The notes under the pieces are model-generated. The model saw nothing but the letters and a program-made list of their open reading frames with translations, did no database searches and had not been told where the DNA came from. From Desulfoglaeba alkanexedens ALDC (GTDB taxonomy: Bacteria; Desulfobacterota; Syntrophobacteria; Syntrophobacterales; DSM-9756), in contig NZ_CP040098.1 in the NCBI RefSeq assembly GCF_005377625.1, positions 2,779,279 to 2,843,278 of the forward strand: DNA of 64,000 bases. The letters run 5' to 3'. Below, piece by piece: positions 45,108 through 53,400 of the stretch. How positions within the stretch are numbered: position 1 is the stretch's first letter; the number at the start of each line of letters is the position of its first letter. A program made the position numbers and the translations under genes.

Positions 45108-46040
45108 ATGAAAGAGGCTTGTGTTATAATCATAGGAGTTTCTTTTCTTCTCCTAAGCGGATGTGCCTTCAAGGATCAAGCAGGAGGTCTTGCCGGAAGC
45201 GACGATATTAAAAGGCTTATGGCGCTGCAAAAAAGCCAGGTCGTATCCAAAGAGGAAAAGGCATTGGGGGAATTCCCTCCTATGACCGCATCGGAATACA
45301 CCAACATTGGGGATCAATATCTCCGGCGGGGGGATATTAGTCGCGCCTTCCTACAATATGATAAGGCCCTGCAACTGGATGAAAATCATCTTGGCAGCCG
45401 CTATAAATTAGCTATGATATTGCTGCAAAGGCGGCTGACCAATGAAGCTATCAGTGAATTTAAGAAAATAATAGCCATAGATGAAAATTATGTCCTGGCT
45501 TATGAAGGTCTGGGAATGGCGTCTATCCAGCAGAAAAAGTATGAAGATGCCGAAAACTTCTTTTTAAAGGCACTTAGCTTAAACCCTGATTCCTGGAGGA
45601 CTCACAATCTTCTGGGGTTGACTTACAGCAGCAAATTAAATTTTGACAGGGCTATCGCGCAATATGAAAAAGCCATTTCCATTAAACCGCAGCAAGGGCT
45701 TCTCTACAATAACCTTGGTTTATGCTACTATTTTAAAGGAGAATATGCAAAGGCAGTCCAGGCCCTTGAGGAGGCATTAAAAACAGGGACGTGCAGTTCC
45801 AAGGTCTATAATAACTTAGCCCTGGCCCTGGGTAGGCTGGGAAGATATGATGAGGCCTTTGATGCCTTTAAAAAAGGTAATTCTAGAGCCCAGGCTTACA
45901 ATAACATGGGATGTCTTTACTTGCAGGAGGGAAACGCAAGCGCGGCTATTGATGCTTTCAAACAGGCAATTGAAAGCAAACCTTCTTTTTATGCCAGGGC
46001 CAACGAAAACCTGAGAAGGGCCGAGAAAGAAAAAGAATAA
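45108..46040 (+). CDS. tadD: TadD-like TPR lipoprotein
   Basis: 310 residues. Lipobox LLLSGC places an acylated Cys near residue 18. From about residue 60 there are roughly seven TPR repeats (YTNIGDQYLRRGDISRAFLQ and VLAYEGLGMASIQQKKYEDA are two), the TadD layout; such proteins help assemble the secretin. GGAG within the 12-bp target duplication of the preceding element lies five bases before the ATG, so the insertion duplicated or supplied the ribosome site. Confidence 0.88.
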   Translation: MKEACVIIIGVSFLLLSGCAFKDQAGGLAGSDDIKRLMALQKSQVVSKEEKALGEFPPMTASEYTNIGDQYLRRGDISRAFLQYDKALQLDENHLGSRYKLAMILLQRRLTNEAISEFKKIIAIDENYVLAYEGLGMASIQQKKYEDAENFFLKALSLNPDSWRTHNLLGLTYSSKLNFDRAIAQYEKAISIKPQQGLLYNNLGLCYYFKGEYAKAVQALEEALKTGTCSSKVYNNLALALGRLGRYDEAFDAFKKGNSRAQAYNNMGCLYLQEGNASAAIDAFKQAIESKPSFYARANENLRRAEKEKE

Positions 46041-46130
46041 GAGAAGAAAACGGACAGTAGGAATATATGGTCACACTTTTCATCCTTCGTGAGCGACAGC
46101 CCCCTGTGTCAGGATACAGGTAGCCGATTG

Positions 46131-46157
46131 TGGGAGCGGCGCCCTTGCCGCGATGAA
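46131..46157. repeat. Solitary REP-like hairpin
   Basis: TGGGAGCGGCGCCCTTGCCG followed by CGATGAA, the same class as the 27.6-kb cluster; it lies ten bases past the 3' end of the asmA-like gene. Confidence 0.65.
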
Positions 46158-46166
46158 CCAACGATC

Positions 46167-48293
46167 CTAGAAAAACTTCTTGATATCGAGGCCCTTCGGC
46201 AGACGGTCCTGGAGCTTTTCTTTCAACGTATCGGTCTGTTCGTGCAGGCGTTGCTTTCCCAGCGCGCGCACGAGGGCCAGTATATCGATCTCATAGGAAG
46301 GCTTGTCCAGGTCTCCGAAAATCCGGACGGGAATGGGAACGCCTTTGAGTTCTTCGAGTTCCTTTCCGCCTTGGCCCTGCAAGGTCCCCACGATGGTGGT
46401 GGTGAGGAGGTAGTCCACCGATTCCTTCACCAGGTCCACCTTGCCGCTACCCTGGATGCGGAACAGCGGGCTCTTGGCCGAAAGATCGTCGTTTTGCACC
46501 ACGCCGCCCGACACCACGGCCGTGGCGGTGAGTTCTGTGAAATCCGTGGCCGGAGCGGCTTCTTCCGGGGGAAGGGATTCGCCTCGGATCGTCGCCCGCG
46601 CTTTCCGAATGAGCCGCGCCAGGTCCACGCCCTGGTAGCTTCCATCGGTCATGCGGAGCGCTGCTCGTCCCTCGAGGGTTTTGCGCACGGCTTCAGGGGT
46701 GGAGCCTTTGCCTGAAAGCGTTCCCTGGAGGTGGGTGGTCCCGGTGAATTTTGCATCGCCCTTCAGGTCCCGCAGCAGCGGTCCGATCTGAAGACCGTCC
46801 AGCAGGAATTCCGAGGCGAAGGAAGGCGCGGTTTCCCGCGCGTCGAGAACGGCGTTTCCGCGGTAGGTACCGCCGTAAAGGGCGGCCGTGACCGGTTGAA
46901 AGGTCAGGCGGCCTCCATCGGCTTTCACATTGAGGGAAAGGTCGGCGACCGTGAGTCCGCCCGCCTTGAGTTCGCCCACCGCCAGGCTTCCATCCAGTGA
47001 AAGATCTTTCAGGGGCTGAAGGGAAACGGATTTGGCTTCAGCCGGCGCCGTGGGCCCGCCGGAACCGACCTCTTCCCCGGAAGCGGCGTCTTGCCCGGCC
47101 GATGACGGAGGGGGAAGCAGGCGGTCCAAGTCGAGCCGGTTCAAGGTGAGGTCGAAGGTCATCTGATTCGTGTCGAAGTCGGTGACGGCGAAGTTTCCGG
47201 AAACCGTCATATCGTCTGCGGAGGCCGAAAGGTCTTTCAGGGCAAGGCTTCGGGGCGTCGCTGTGAAGTGAAAGGCCAGGGACCCACGGCCCAGGAGTTC
47301 GGGGGGCGCCTCTTTCGGGAGCGGCTTCCCGAGCCGGGCGAGCAGTTCTCTCGGGCTGAAGGATGCGGTCTGAAAGGTTCCCGAAAAGGCCGGTTCCGAA
47401 CGAATCTTTTCGCTCTGCAGGCTCCCTTCGATCATCACGTCGAAAACGGCCAGCTTGATCGGTGAAGCTCCGAAGGTCTGGTTTTTCAAATCCAGCGTAA
47501 GGGAAGACTGAAAGCGAAGTTCGGCCGGTTCCTCCAGAAAAGATGCCCTGGAGAGCTGAACCGAAAGGTCCAGGTCGTCCACCTCGTAGCGTTCTTCAGC
47601 CGGGTTCGCCAGGACGTGCCCGGAAAGGCCGCACCGGCCGGCGGCTTCCAGCGACGCGACGAAAAAGTCGAAGGTCAGCTGCAGTGGAAAGGCCGTGCCG
47701 AAGGCGACCGCCCCGGATTCCAGAGTCAGGCGGGTGACTTCCAGGCGTTCGCCGGTTCGAGCGTCTTCCCAGAGGAAGGTTCCGTTGCGGACGTCCATTC
47801 CGGCGAGCGTCAGCGCGGAGATCGCCTGTTCCCCTTCGGCCGGCTCCCGGGCCGGCGGCGTTCCCAACTTCCCTTCGGGGGGTTCGCGTAGAAGGTCCTC
47901 CCAGTTTCCCCGGCCTGCGGCGTTTCGGCTGAGTCGGACCGCCAGGCCGTCGAGGGTCACCTTGCCCACCTGGACTTCGCGCTTTAGAAGCGGGAGGAGC
48001 TTCACGCGAACCGCCATGGCATCGGCCTGTGCGAACGGAGCGTCTCCGAAGCCTTCCGCGTTTCCCAAAGTCACCTTCCCGGTTTTCACGCCGATCCAGG
48101 GAAACAGGGTGAGATCCAATCCGCCTTCCAGCTTGAAGCTTCGGCCGGTGGCTTCGCTGACACGCTGTTCGATCCGGGCCCTGTACCGGTCGGGATCGAT
48201 GAGAAAGGCTGCGGCGGCCACGAGCGCGATGAAAAGCAGCAGGATCACGGCGGCCGCGATGAGGATGCGTCGAAGGATGGGTTTTCGGGCCAT
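46167..48293 (-). CDS. AsmA-family protein
   Basis: 708 residues. An N-terminal membrane helix (AAAVILLLFIALVAAAAFLI) and the AsmA signature start (DPDRYRARIEQRVSEATGRS, FPWIGVKTGKVTLGNAEGFG); the AsmA C-terminal motif reads LEGRAALRMTDGSYQGVDLA. AsmA/YhdP-type proteins span the periplasm and help move phospholipids or assemble outer-membrane proteins. The middle is a long beta-rich region with a linker of Gly/Ala/Ser. Monocistronic, flanked by repeats on both sides. Confidence 0.87.
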   Translation of the reverse strand: MARKPILRRILIAAAVILLLFIALVAAAAFLIDPDRYRARIEQRVSEATGRSFKLEGGLDLTLFPWIGVKTGKVTLGNAEGFGDAPFAQADAMAVRVKLLPLLKREVQVGKVTLDGLAVRLSRNAAGRGNWEDLLREPPEGKLGTPPAREPAEGEQAISALTLAGMDVRNGTFLWEDARTGERLEVTRLTLESGAVAFGTAFPLQLTFDFFVASLEAAGRCGLSGHVLANPAEERYEVDDLDLSVQLSRASFLEEPAELRFQSSLTLDLKNQTFGASPIKLAVFDVMIEGSLQSEKIRSEPAFSGTFQTASFSPRELLARLGKPLPKEAPPELLGRGSLAFHFTATPRSLALKDLSASADDMTVSGNFAVTDFDTNQMTFDLTLNRLDLDRLLPPPSSAGQDAASGEEVGSGGPTAPAEAKSVSLQPLKDLSLDGSLAVGELKAGGLTVADLSLNVKADGGRLTFQPVTAALYGGTYRGNAVLDARETAPSFASEFLLDGLQIGPLLRDLKGDAKFTGTTHLQGTLSGKGSTPEAVRKTLEGRAALRMTDGSYQGVDLARLIRKARATIRGESLPPEEAAPATDFTELTATAVVSGGVVQNDDLSAKSPLFRIQGSGKVDLVKESVDYLLTTTIVGTLQGQGGKELEELKGVPIPVRIFGDLDKPSYEIDILALVRALGKQRLHEQTDTLKEKLQDRLPKGLDIKKFF

Positions 48294-48305
48294 GGCGACA
48301 AATCC

Positions 48306-48445
48306 TTGGTAGCGTAGAAAATAATAGACTTAATATTTGATGCCGAATTCTATTTCCCCTCCCCTCGTGGGAGGGGATTAAGGGGAGGGGGGAGAGGGGG
48401 ATTGTTTTGACCTTCGTTGACCTTTTTGCTTAAGGTCTCCACTTT
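48306..48445. repeat. Repeat shared with 33.3 kb
   Basis: TTGGTAGCGTAGAAAATAAT and the following AT-rich bases, then CCCCTCCCC..GGGAGGGGATTAAGGGGAGGGG. This matches 33286-33376 almost base for base, in the same orientation. It lies between the asmA-like start and the next gene's 3' end and contains no gene. Confidence 0.7.
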
Positions 48446-48474
48446 TTAGAACGCTAGCAAATCCTTGAAGGGTG

Positions 48475-49092
48475 TCACGACGTCCGCGGAATCAGAGTCA
48501 ATATCAGTTCCGCCGCCTTGGCGATGGGGATCAGGCCGGTATTCAGGGTCATGTGAAAGAGCAGCGGATCGTAGCCTTCTTTTCCCGTCACGGTCTTGAT
48601 GAACCAGGCGTGGTTCCTGTCCCGGCGCTTAACGTATTCTTCCGCGGTTTCCTGATCCATCTGGAGCCGGTTCACCGCGTATTCGACTCGAAACTTCATG
48701 GGCGCGATCAGCCGGAACCGGTAGCACTTTTCAAAGTCTTTCAGAAAATAATGCGCGGCCCGCCCGATGATCACCACGTTGTCCTGCCGGGCGATCTGCT
48801 GGATCAGGTTCTGCAGGCTCTTCCTGTAGTCTTCTTCTTCGACCACCGCCCGGTCTCTACGGGTGATCCGTTCGATGTAATCGGTGCTGAAGAGCTTGGC
48901 AAAGAGATTGGACATCCAGAATTCCCGGCTCTTTTCAAAGGACTTCACGTTGCTTTCCGTCACGTGAAGGTCTTCGGCGATCTTCTGCAAGAGTTCCTTG
49001 TCCACATACTGGTAGCCGAGCTTTTCGGCCAGCAGTCGGCCCAATTCCCGGCCGCCGGTTGCGAAGTCCCTCGTAATCGTGATCACGGCCAT
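48475..49092 (-). CDS. Cytidylate-kinase-like protein
   Basis: 205 residues of the cytidylate kinase-like family (Cmk-like P-loop proteins in anaerobes). The start MAVITITRDFATGGRELGRL shows a P-loop variant (FATGGREL) and KLGYQYVDKELLQKIAEDLH follows; NVVIIGRAAHYFL and RFRLIAPMKFRVEYAVNRL continue the fold. AGGAGA seven bases before the ATG at 49092 supports the start. Nucleotide phosphorylation is likely but the substrate is not certain, since canonical Cmk motifs are only partly kept. Confidence 0.8.
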   Translation of the reverse strand: MAVITITRDFATGGRELGRLLAEKLGYQYVDKELLQKIAEDLHVTESNVKSFEKSREFWMSNLFAKLFSTDYIERITRRDRAVVEEEDYRKSLQNLIQQIARQDNVVIIGRAAHYFLKDFEKCYRFRLIAPMKFRVEYAVNRLQMDQETAEEYVKRRDRNHAWFIKTVTGKEGYDPLLFHMTLNTGLIPIAKAAELILTLIPRTS

Positions 49093-49240
49093 GGATCGTC
49101 TCCTGTCGTCTTCGGTTGATTGAACCGTCGCCGTTACAGAGGCGGACGCGTTCGGGCTGAACGGGGCGCATCGGGGGATCCCCGGCACCATCCGAAGAAA
49201 ACCACCTCAAGGCTGCAGCGAGTCCATCCGCTCTCTTCTA

Positions 49241-49265
49241 GCGTGATGTAATTCACATGTCACGC
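49241..49265 (-). promoter_or_regulatory. CRP/FNR-like palindrome
   Basis: Minus strand GCGTGACATGTGAATTACAT followed by CACGC. It contains TGTGA-N6-TCAC, the CRP-type core, and longer arms GCGTGA/TCACGC. It lies about 150 bp ahead of the cytidylate-kinase-like gene. The rest of 49093-49531 holds only a palindromic module (about 49353-49382) and a REP copy. Confidence 0.35.
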
Positions 49266-49352
49266 AAAATCAGGACCTTGTCCTCAACCGGGCGCCCGGC
49301 CCGGCCCCACCCATCCATGGGGCACCTTGTCAACGAGGCATTGCCAGTTCCA

Positions 49353-49407
49353 GCTTGTTCCCAAGCTCCAGCTTGGGAACACAACTGTGCAGAAGCTCCA
49401 GCTTCGT
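49353..49407. repeat. Palindromic module
   Basis: One copy of the GTTCCCAAGCT..AGCTTGGGAAC palindrome with its AACTGTGCAGAAGCTCCAGC continuation, the same pair seen inside the 30.7-, 35.9- and 44.7-kb elements. No terminal inverted repeats nearby. Confidence 0.7.
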
Positions 49408-49495
49408 TTCCCATGAGGCCGTGACCAATGCGAACCCGCTACAAAATCGATAACAAAGGCGATCTGGGTCAACGAGGCTTTTCCGGTTTTACGGG

Positions 49496-49567
49496 TCGCG
49501 CCCAAGGCCGCTCCTACAGGAACAATGAACCTCAGGGCCCGACCGGCATGAAGTTGTTTTTGGACAA
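49496..49567 (-). repeat. REP-containing repeat overlapping a coding end
   Basis: On the minus strand this 72-bp stretch (starting TTGTCCAAAAACAACTTCAT) matches 27538-27610 with few differences and includes a GTAGGAGCGGCCTTGG REP arm. Its first 36 bases form the last eleven codons and stop of the WbqC-like gene. Confidence 0.75.
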
Positions 49568-50251
49568 CCTCTTACCGAAAAGGATCTTCCGCGCCTTGTC
49601 CGCTCCGCAATTGAAGATCAGGTCTAGCACCGAGAGGTTGGGGATGAACTCACCCCAGAGTTGAGGGTAGACGGGCGAGGGGTACTGAAAGAAGGAGAGT
49701 TCGATGCCCGCCGCTTCGAAGAGAGCCGGATTCAGAAACTTTCCGGCCGGAGCGTGCGCCAGAAAGCGGGAAGCACCCAGTTCCCGGGCGGCAGCCGGCA
49801 GAAGCGCCGGGCCTCGCGCCGTTACACCCAGTTCGGAGAGTCGAACGACCTGGGTTCGGATGGAGAGGCGGTCCATGATGTAGCGGAAGATCCGGAGGTT
49901 CAGGTCGATGAGTCGGTCCGCGTCGAAGAGGCCTTCCAGCAGTTCGTCGTGGTCTTCGAGGTACGGCGCGTGGCGGTAGGCGACCCTGAGGCTTTCCATG
50001 TGCTTGCGTTCCCATCGCCCGTCGTGGCAGATCCTTACCTGGTCTATTCGCTGAAGCCCCAGCCCTTTCTTTTGCACCGGGATGGTCATCCAGAGGGTGC
50101 CCTGGTCGTTTTTGAAGCGGTTGCGGCTGATCCACGTGGTTCCGCGAGGGAACTGGACCGCGTCCAGCAGGACGAAGACGTCCGAAAGGTGGGCCTTGTA
50201 AAAGTAGCCCGGAAACGGGGCGAAATAAGGCTGATGCGCTGATACGATCAT
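49532..50251 (-). CDS. WbqC-like family protein
   Basis: 239 residues with the WbqC family pattern: IVSAHQPYFAPFPGYFYKAH at the start, DAVQFPRGTTWISRNRFK, and SVLDLIFNCGADKARKIL near the end. Family members occur in O-antigen and other polysaccharide clusters and may act on nucleotide-linked sugars; the chemistry is unsettled. It overlaps DUF2905 by 4 bp. The last eleven residues come from a repeat. Confidence 0.85.
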   Translation of the reverse strand: MIVSAHQPYFAPFPGYFYKAHLSDVFVLLDAVQFPRGTTWISRNRFKNDQGTLWMTIPVQKKGLGLQRIDQVRICHDGRWERKHMESLRVAYRHAPYLEDHDELLEGLFDADRLIDLNLRIFRYIMDRLSIRTQVVRLSELGVTARGPALLPAAARELGASRFLAHAPAGKFLNPALFEAAGIELSFFQYPSPVYPQLWGEFIPNLSVLDLIFNCGADKARKILFGKRLSKNNFMPVGP

Positions 50252-50448
50252 CGGCGGAAAATCCATAGAATCAGGGAAATCAAAAGGCTTAGGACGATCA
50301 TCGTGGTGATGGGAAAGAAGACCTTCACGTTGGGCTTGTTGATCACGATGTCTCCCGGAAGGCGGCCGAGAGGGAGCTTGATGAGCCAGGGCCAGAGCGC
50401 TCCGATGACGATCAGCCCGATTCCGACGAGGATGAGCGTTTTCTGCAT
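50248..50448 (-). CDS. DUF2905 small membrane protein
   Basis: 66 residues, MQKTLILVGIGLIVIGALWP at the start, then KLPLGRLPGDI and a second hydrophobic helix (TTMIVLSLLISLILWIF). Two membrane helices joined by a GRLPGD loop define DUF2905. Function unknown. It sits 17 bp after malQ-treY and 4 bp into the WbqC-like gene, so the three are probably one transcript. Confidence 0.85.
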   Translation of the reverse strand: MQKTLILVGIGLIVIGALWPWLIKLPLGRLPGDIVINKPNVKVFFPITTMIVLSLLISLILWIFRR

Positions 50449-50465
50449 GGTGCGAAGTTTCCTTT

Positions 50466-53400
50466 TCAGATCGATTCGAGGACGGCCACGGGGAAATGTT
50501 CCAGGATTGTGGCAAGTGGCAGTCCAGGGCCGTCTGGATCGCCGGAGACCAGACGAGCGGTGAAGACGTTCCGGAACGATGCGCCGCGCAGGTCCTTCGG
50601 CCATTCCACCGAGGTGTTTTCCCAGATTCCCGCGTTCCAGGTTCGGGGATCGCGGTCGAAGCCCAGGAGTGTCGCGAAGAGCCGGGGGGCGACGACCACG
50701 AGGGTGCGGCGGCCTTTTCGGCGCGCGAAGGCGCAGGCGTGGTCCCTCCAGGGGCCTTTGACGGCCAGGGGTTCGTAGGAACCGGTTTGGAAGAGGTCCG
50801 GGTCCCGCCGGCGGAGCTGGAGCGTCTTCCAGGTGACATAGAGCTTGAGGCCGCCGTCGTCCATGTTGCGGACGAGATCGGCGGCGCGTTGCGCCCGGTC
50901 GGCTTCCGGTTCGCTGTTCAGTGCCTGCACCCGGTCCAGGAGGCTCCTCCGTAGATCGAAGTTCACGGGGCGCCGGTTGTCGGGATCCACCAGGCAATAG
51001 CGCCAGGTTTCGTTTCCCTGGTAAATGTCTGGAACGCCGGGGACGGTGAGCTTGAGGAGCGTCTGGGAGGCGCTGTTCAGCATGCCGAAGCGCGCGATAC
51101 GGTCGGCGAAAGGAAGAAAATCCTGCAGGAAGGGGTTTGCGTCGGCGTTTTGCAGGATGCCCTGCAGGAAACGCTTGACGGCGGCTTCGTATTCGGGATG
51201 AGGGTTGATCCAGCTGCTGTGGACCTTGGCTTCGCGGACGGCCTTGATGGAGGCGGCTTCGACCCGGGTCCGGTAGTTTTCCAGAACGGCGGGTTCGCGC
51301 GCATCGAGCGGCAGGCTTCCCACGAGCGTCTGGTACAGGGCGTACTCGTCGTTTCGATCCGGGGCCGTGATTCCTCCGATCCGTGTCCTCAAGGAGCGAT
51401 TCATGCGGCTCCAGGCTCGAAGTCCTTCCCGCCACCGGTCCGGGATTTCCGTGAGAACGTTGATCCGGGCGCGGACGTCTTCGCTGCGCTTGCTGTCGTG
51501 GGTGGAGGTGTTCAGCATGGCGTGGGGCCATTGCTCCAGCCGCTCCACGTTTTGTCGATGGAATTCCGCAACGGAACACCCGAATCGCTCCGGTTCGCCT
51601 CCCACTTCGTTCAGGGAAAGCAGCCGGTTGTAAATGTAAAAGCTGGTGTCCTCCATTCCCTTGGCCATAACCGGGGCCGTGTATTGCTGGAACTTCATGG
51701 TGAACCGGCGGGCCGCTTCCTTGAAGGTCGGCGCAGCGGTGGGTTTCGGTCCCGCTGTTCCCGTTTCGCGGTCCAGGCCGCCCGGATCCACGTGGGAGGG
51801 GTCTGCGCGGTCGTCGTCCCGGATTCCGGGTTCGGTGAATGCCTGGGTGAGCACGGCCTGCACGTAGTCGAACACACTCAGGTCTTCGGCTCGGCTCCGT
51901 CTTCGCGCTTCCGCTACGGCCCGCGCCACGGAGGCCCGGTCTTCGTCAGCCGCTCCGTCGCGCGTCACGTAGGTGCGGTAAATGGGAAAACAGGCGACAA
52001 CTTCCGTCAGCGCCTCACGCAGGTTGGTGAGGGTGAAGTCGCGGAAGTGACGGTTGGATTCGGAGATTTTGTCCAGCTCGTGGGCGAGGACGTTGAGTTC
52101 GCTTGCCAGGGCGGTTTTCATGATGAGTTTTTTGCAGTCGTAGAGGAGTTCACGGTAGTCGGTCCGCCGGGCCAGGAACCAGGTGTAGATGCGGTCCATC
52201 GCTCTACGGTTCCATGATGCTACGGAAAGACCGCTTGCGAGGTTCGAAAATTCGTAGCCCGTGGTCCCATGAACGGCCCAGGTGCGACGCAGCCGTTCTT
52301 CCCCCACCAGGATCTTTTCCGCCACCATGTAGATCGCCGGTTCTTCGACGGCCTCTGCTTCGCCTGCTTTTCCCCGGCGTGCGGCGAAGGACGGCCCGCC
52401 CGCGGCGTCCTGCAGGCGCCGGAAGTACTGTTCGGGATCATAAAGCCCGTCCGGATGGTCGATCCGCAGCCCGTGGATTTTTCCTTCCGCCACCAGGTCG
52501 AGCACCAGCTGATGGGTGTCTTCGAAGACCTGCGGGTCTTCCGTGCGGAGGCAAGCCAGATCGTTCACGTCGAAGAACCGCCGGTAGTTGATTTCGTCCG
52601 AAGCCACCCGCCAGTAGGCCAGCCGGAAAAACTGGGCTTCCAGCAAGCGGTGCAGCAGGTCGAAGCTCCCGGGGTTTCCGGTTTCGCCGTTCAGCACGAT
52701 GACGTTTTCCTGTACGTAGCGCCGGATTTCGGGGCTTTCGTTGCAGAGGCGGGCCAGCTGCCATTTCCCGTTTTCCTTGTCCCTGAGGCGGCTCCGGGAC
52801 GATTCCGGATCGTTGGGATCGAACCGCGGAAGGTTGCGGAATGTGTTGCACAAGGTCTGGAATTCCCGAAACCGCGGGTTGTCGGCCCCCATCCATGCCT
52901 CGAGCCGTCCCATGTCCCAGTCGAGGATGTCGCCGTAGCTTCCGGGGTCCAGGGGGAAGCTATGTTCGTGGTAGTGGAGGCGGAATTCGCCCTTGTGCGC
53001 ATCGAATACGACCTGGAGGAGTCCGCCTTCCAGAACGGCGCCGTAGCGGTCTTCCAGGATGGGCAGCAGCACCTTGCCGCGAAGCTTTTCCTTCAACGGC
53101 CGCCACGTGATGTCGAAAAAAGACCGGAAAGGCGACGCTTCGCCGTTTTCCAGGACGTCCATCCACCAGCGGTTGTCGGAGCCGATGCCCATGTGGTTGG
53201 GAACCAGGTCCAGGATCAGCCCCATGTCATGTTGGTGGAGTGTTTCGACGAAGCGGTCGAAGTCGGCGGCGGAGCCCAGTTCCGGGTTGATGCGGCCATG
53301 GTCGATGATGTCATAGCCGTGGCGGCTTCCGGGTCGAGCCATGAGGAAGGGGGACGCGTAGACGTGGCTGATCCCCAGATCCCGAAGATAGGGCACCAGT

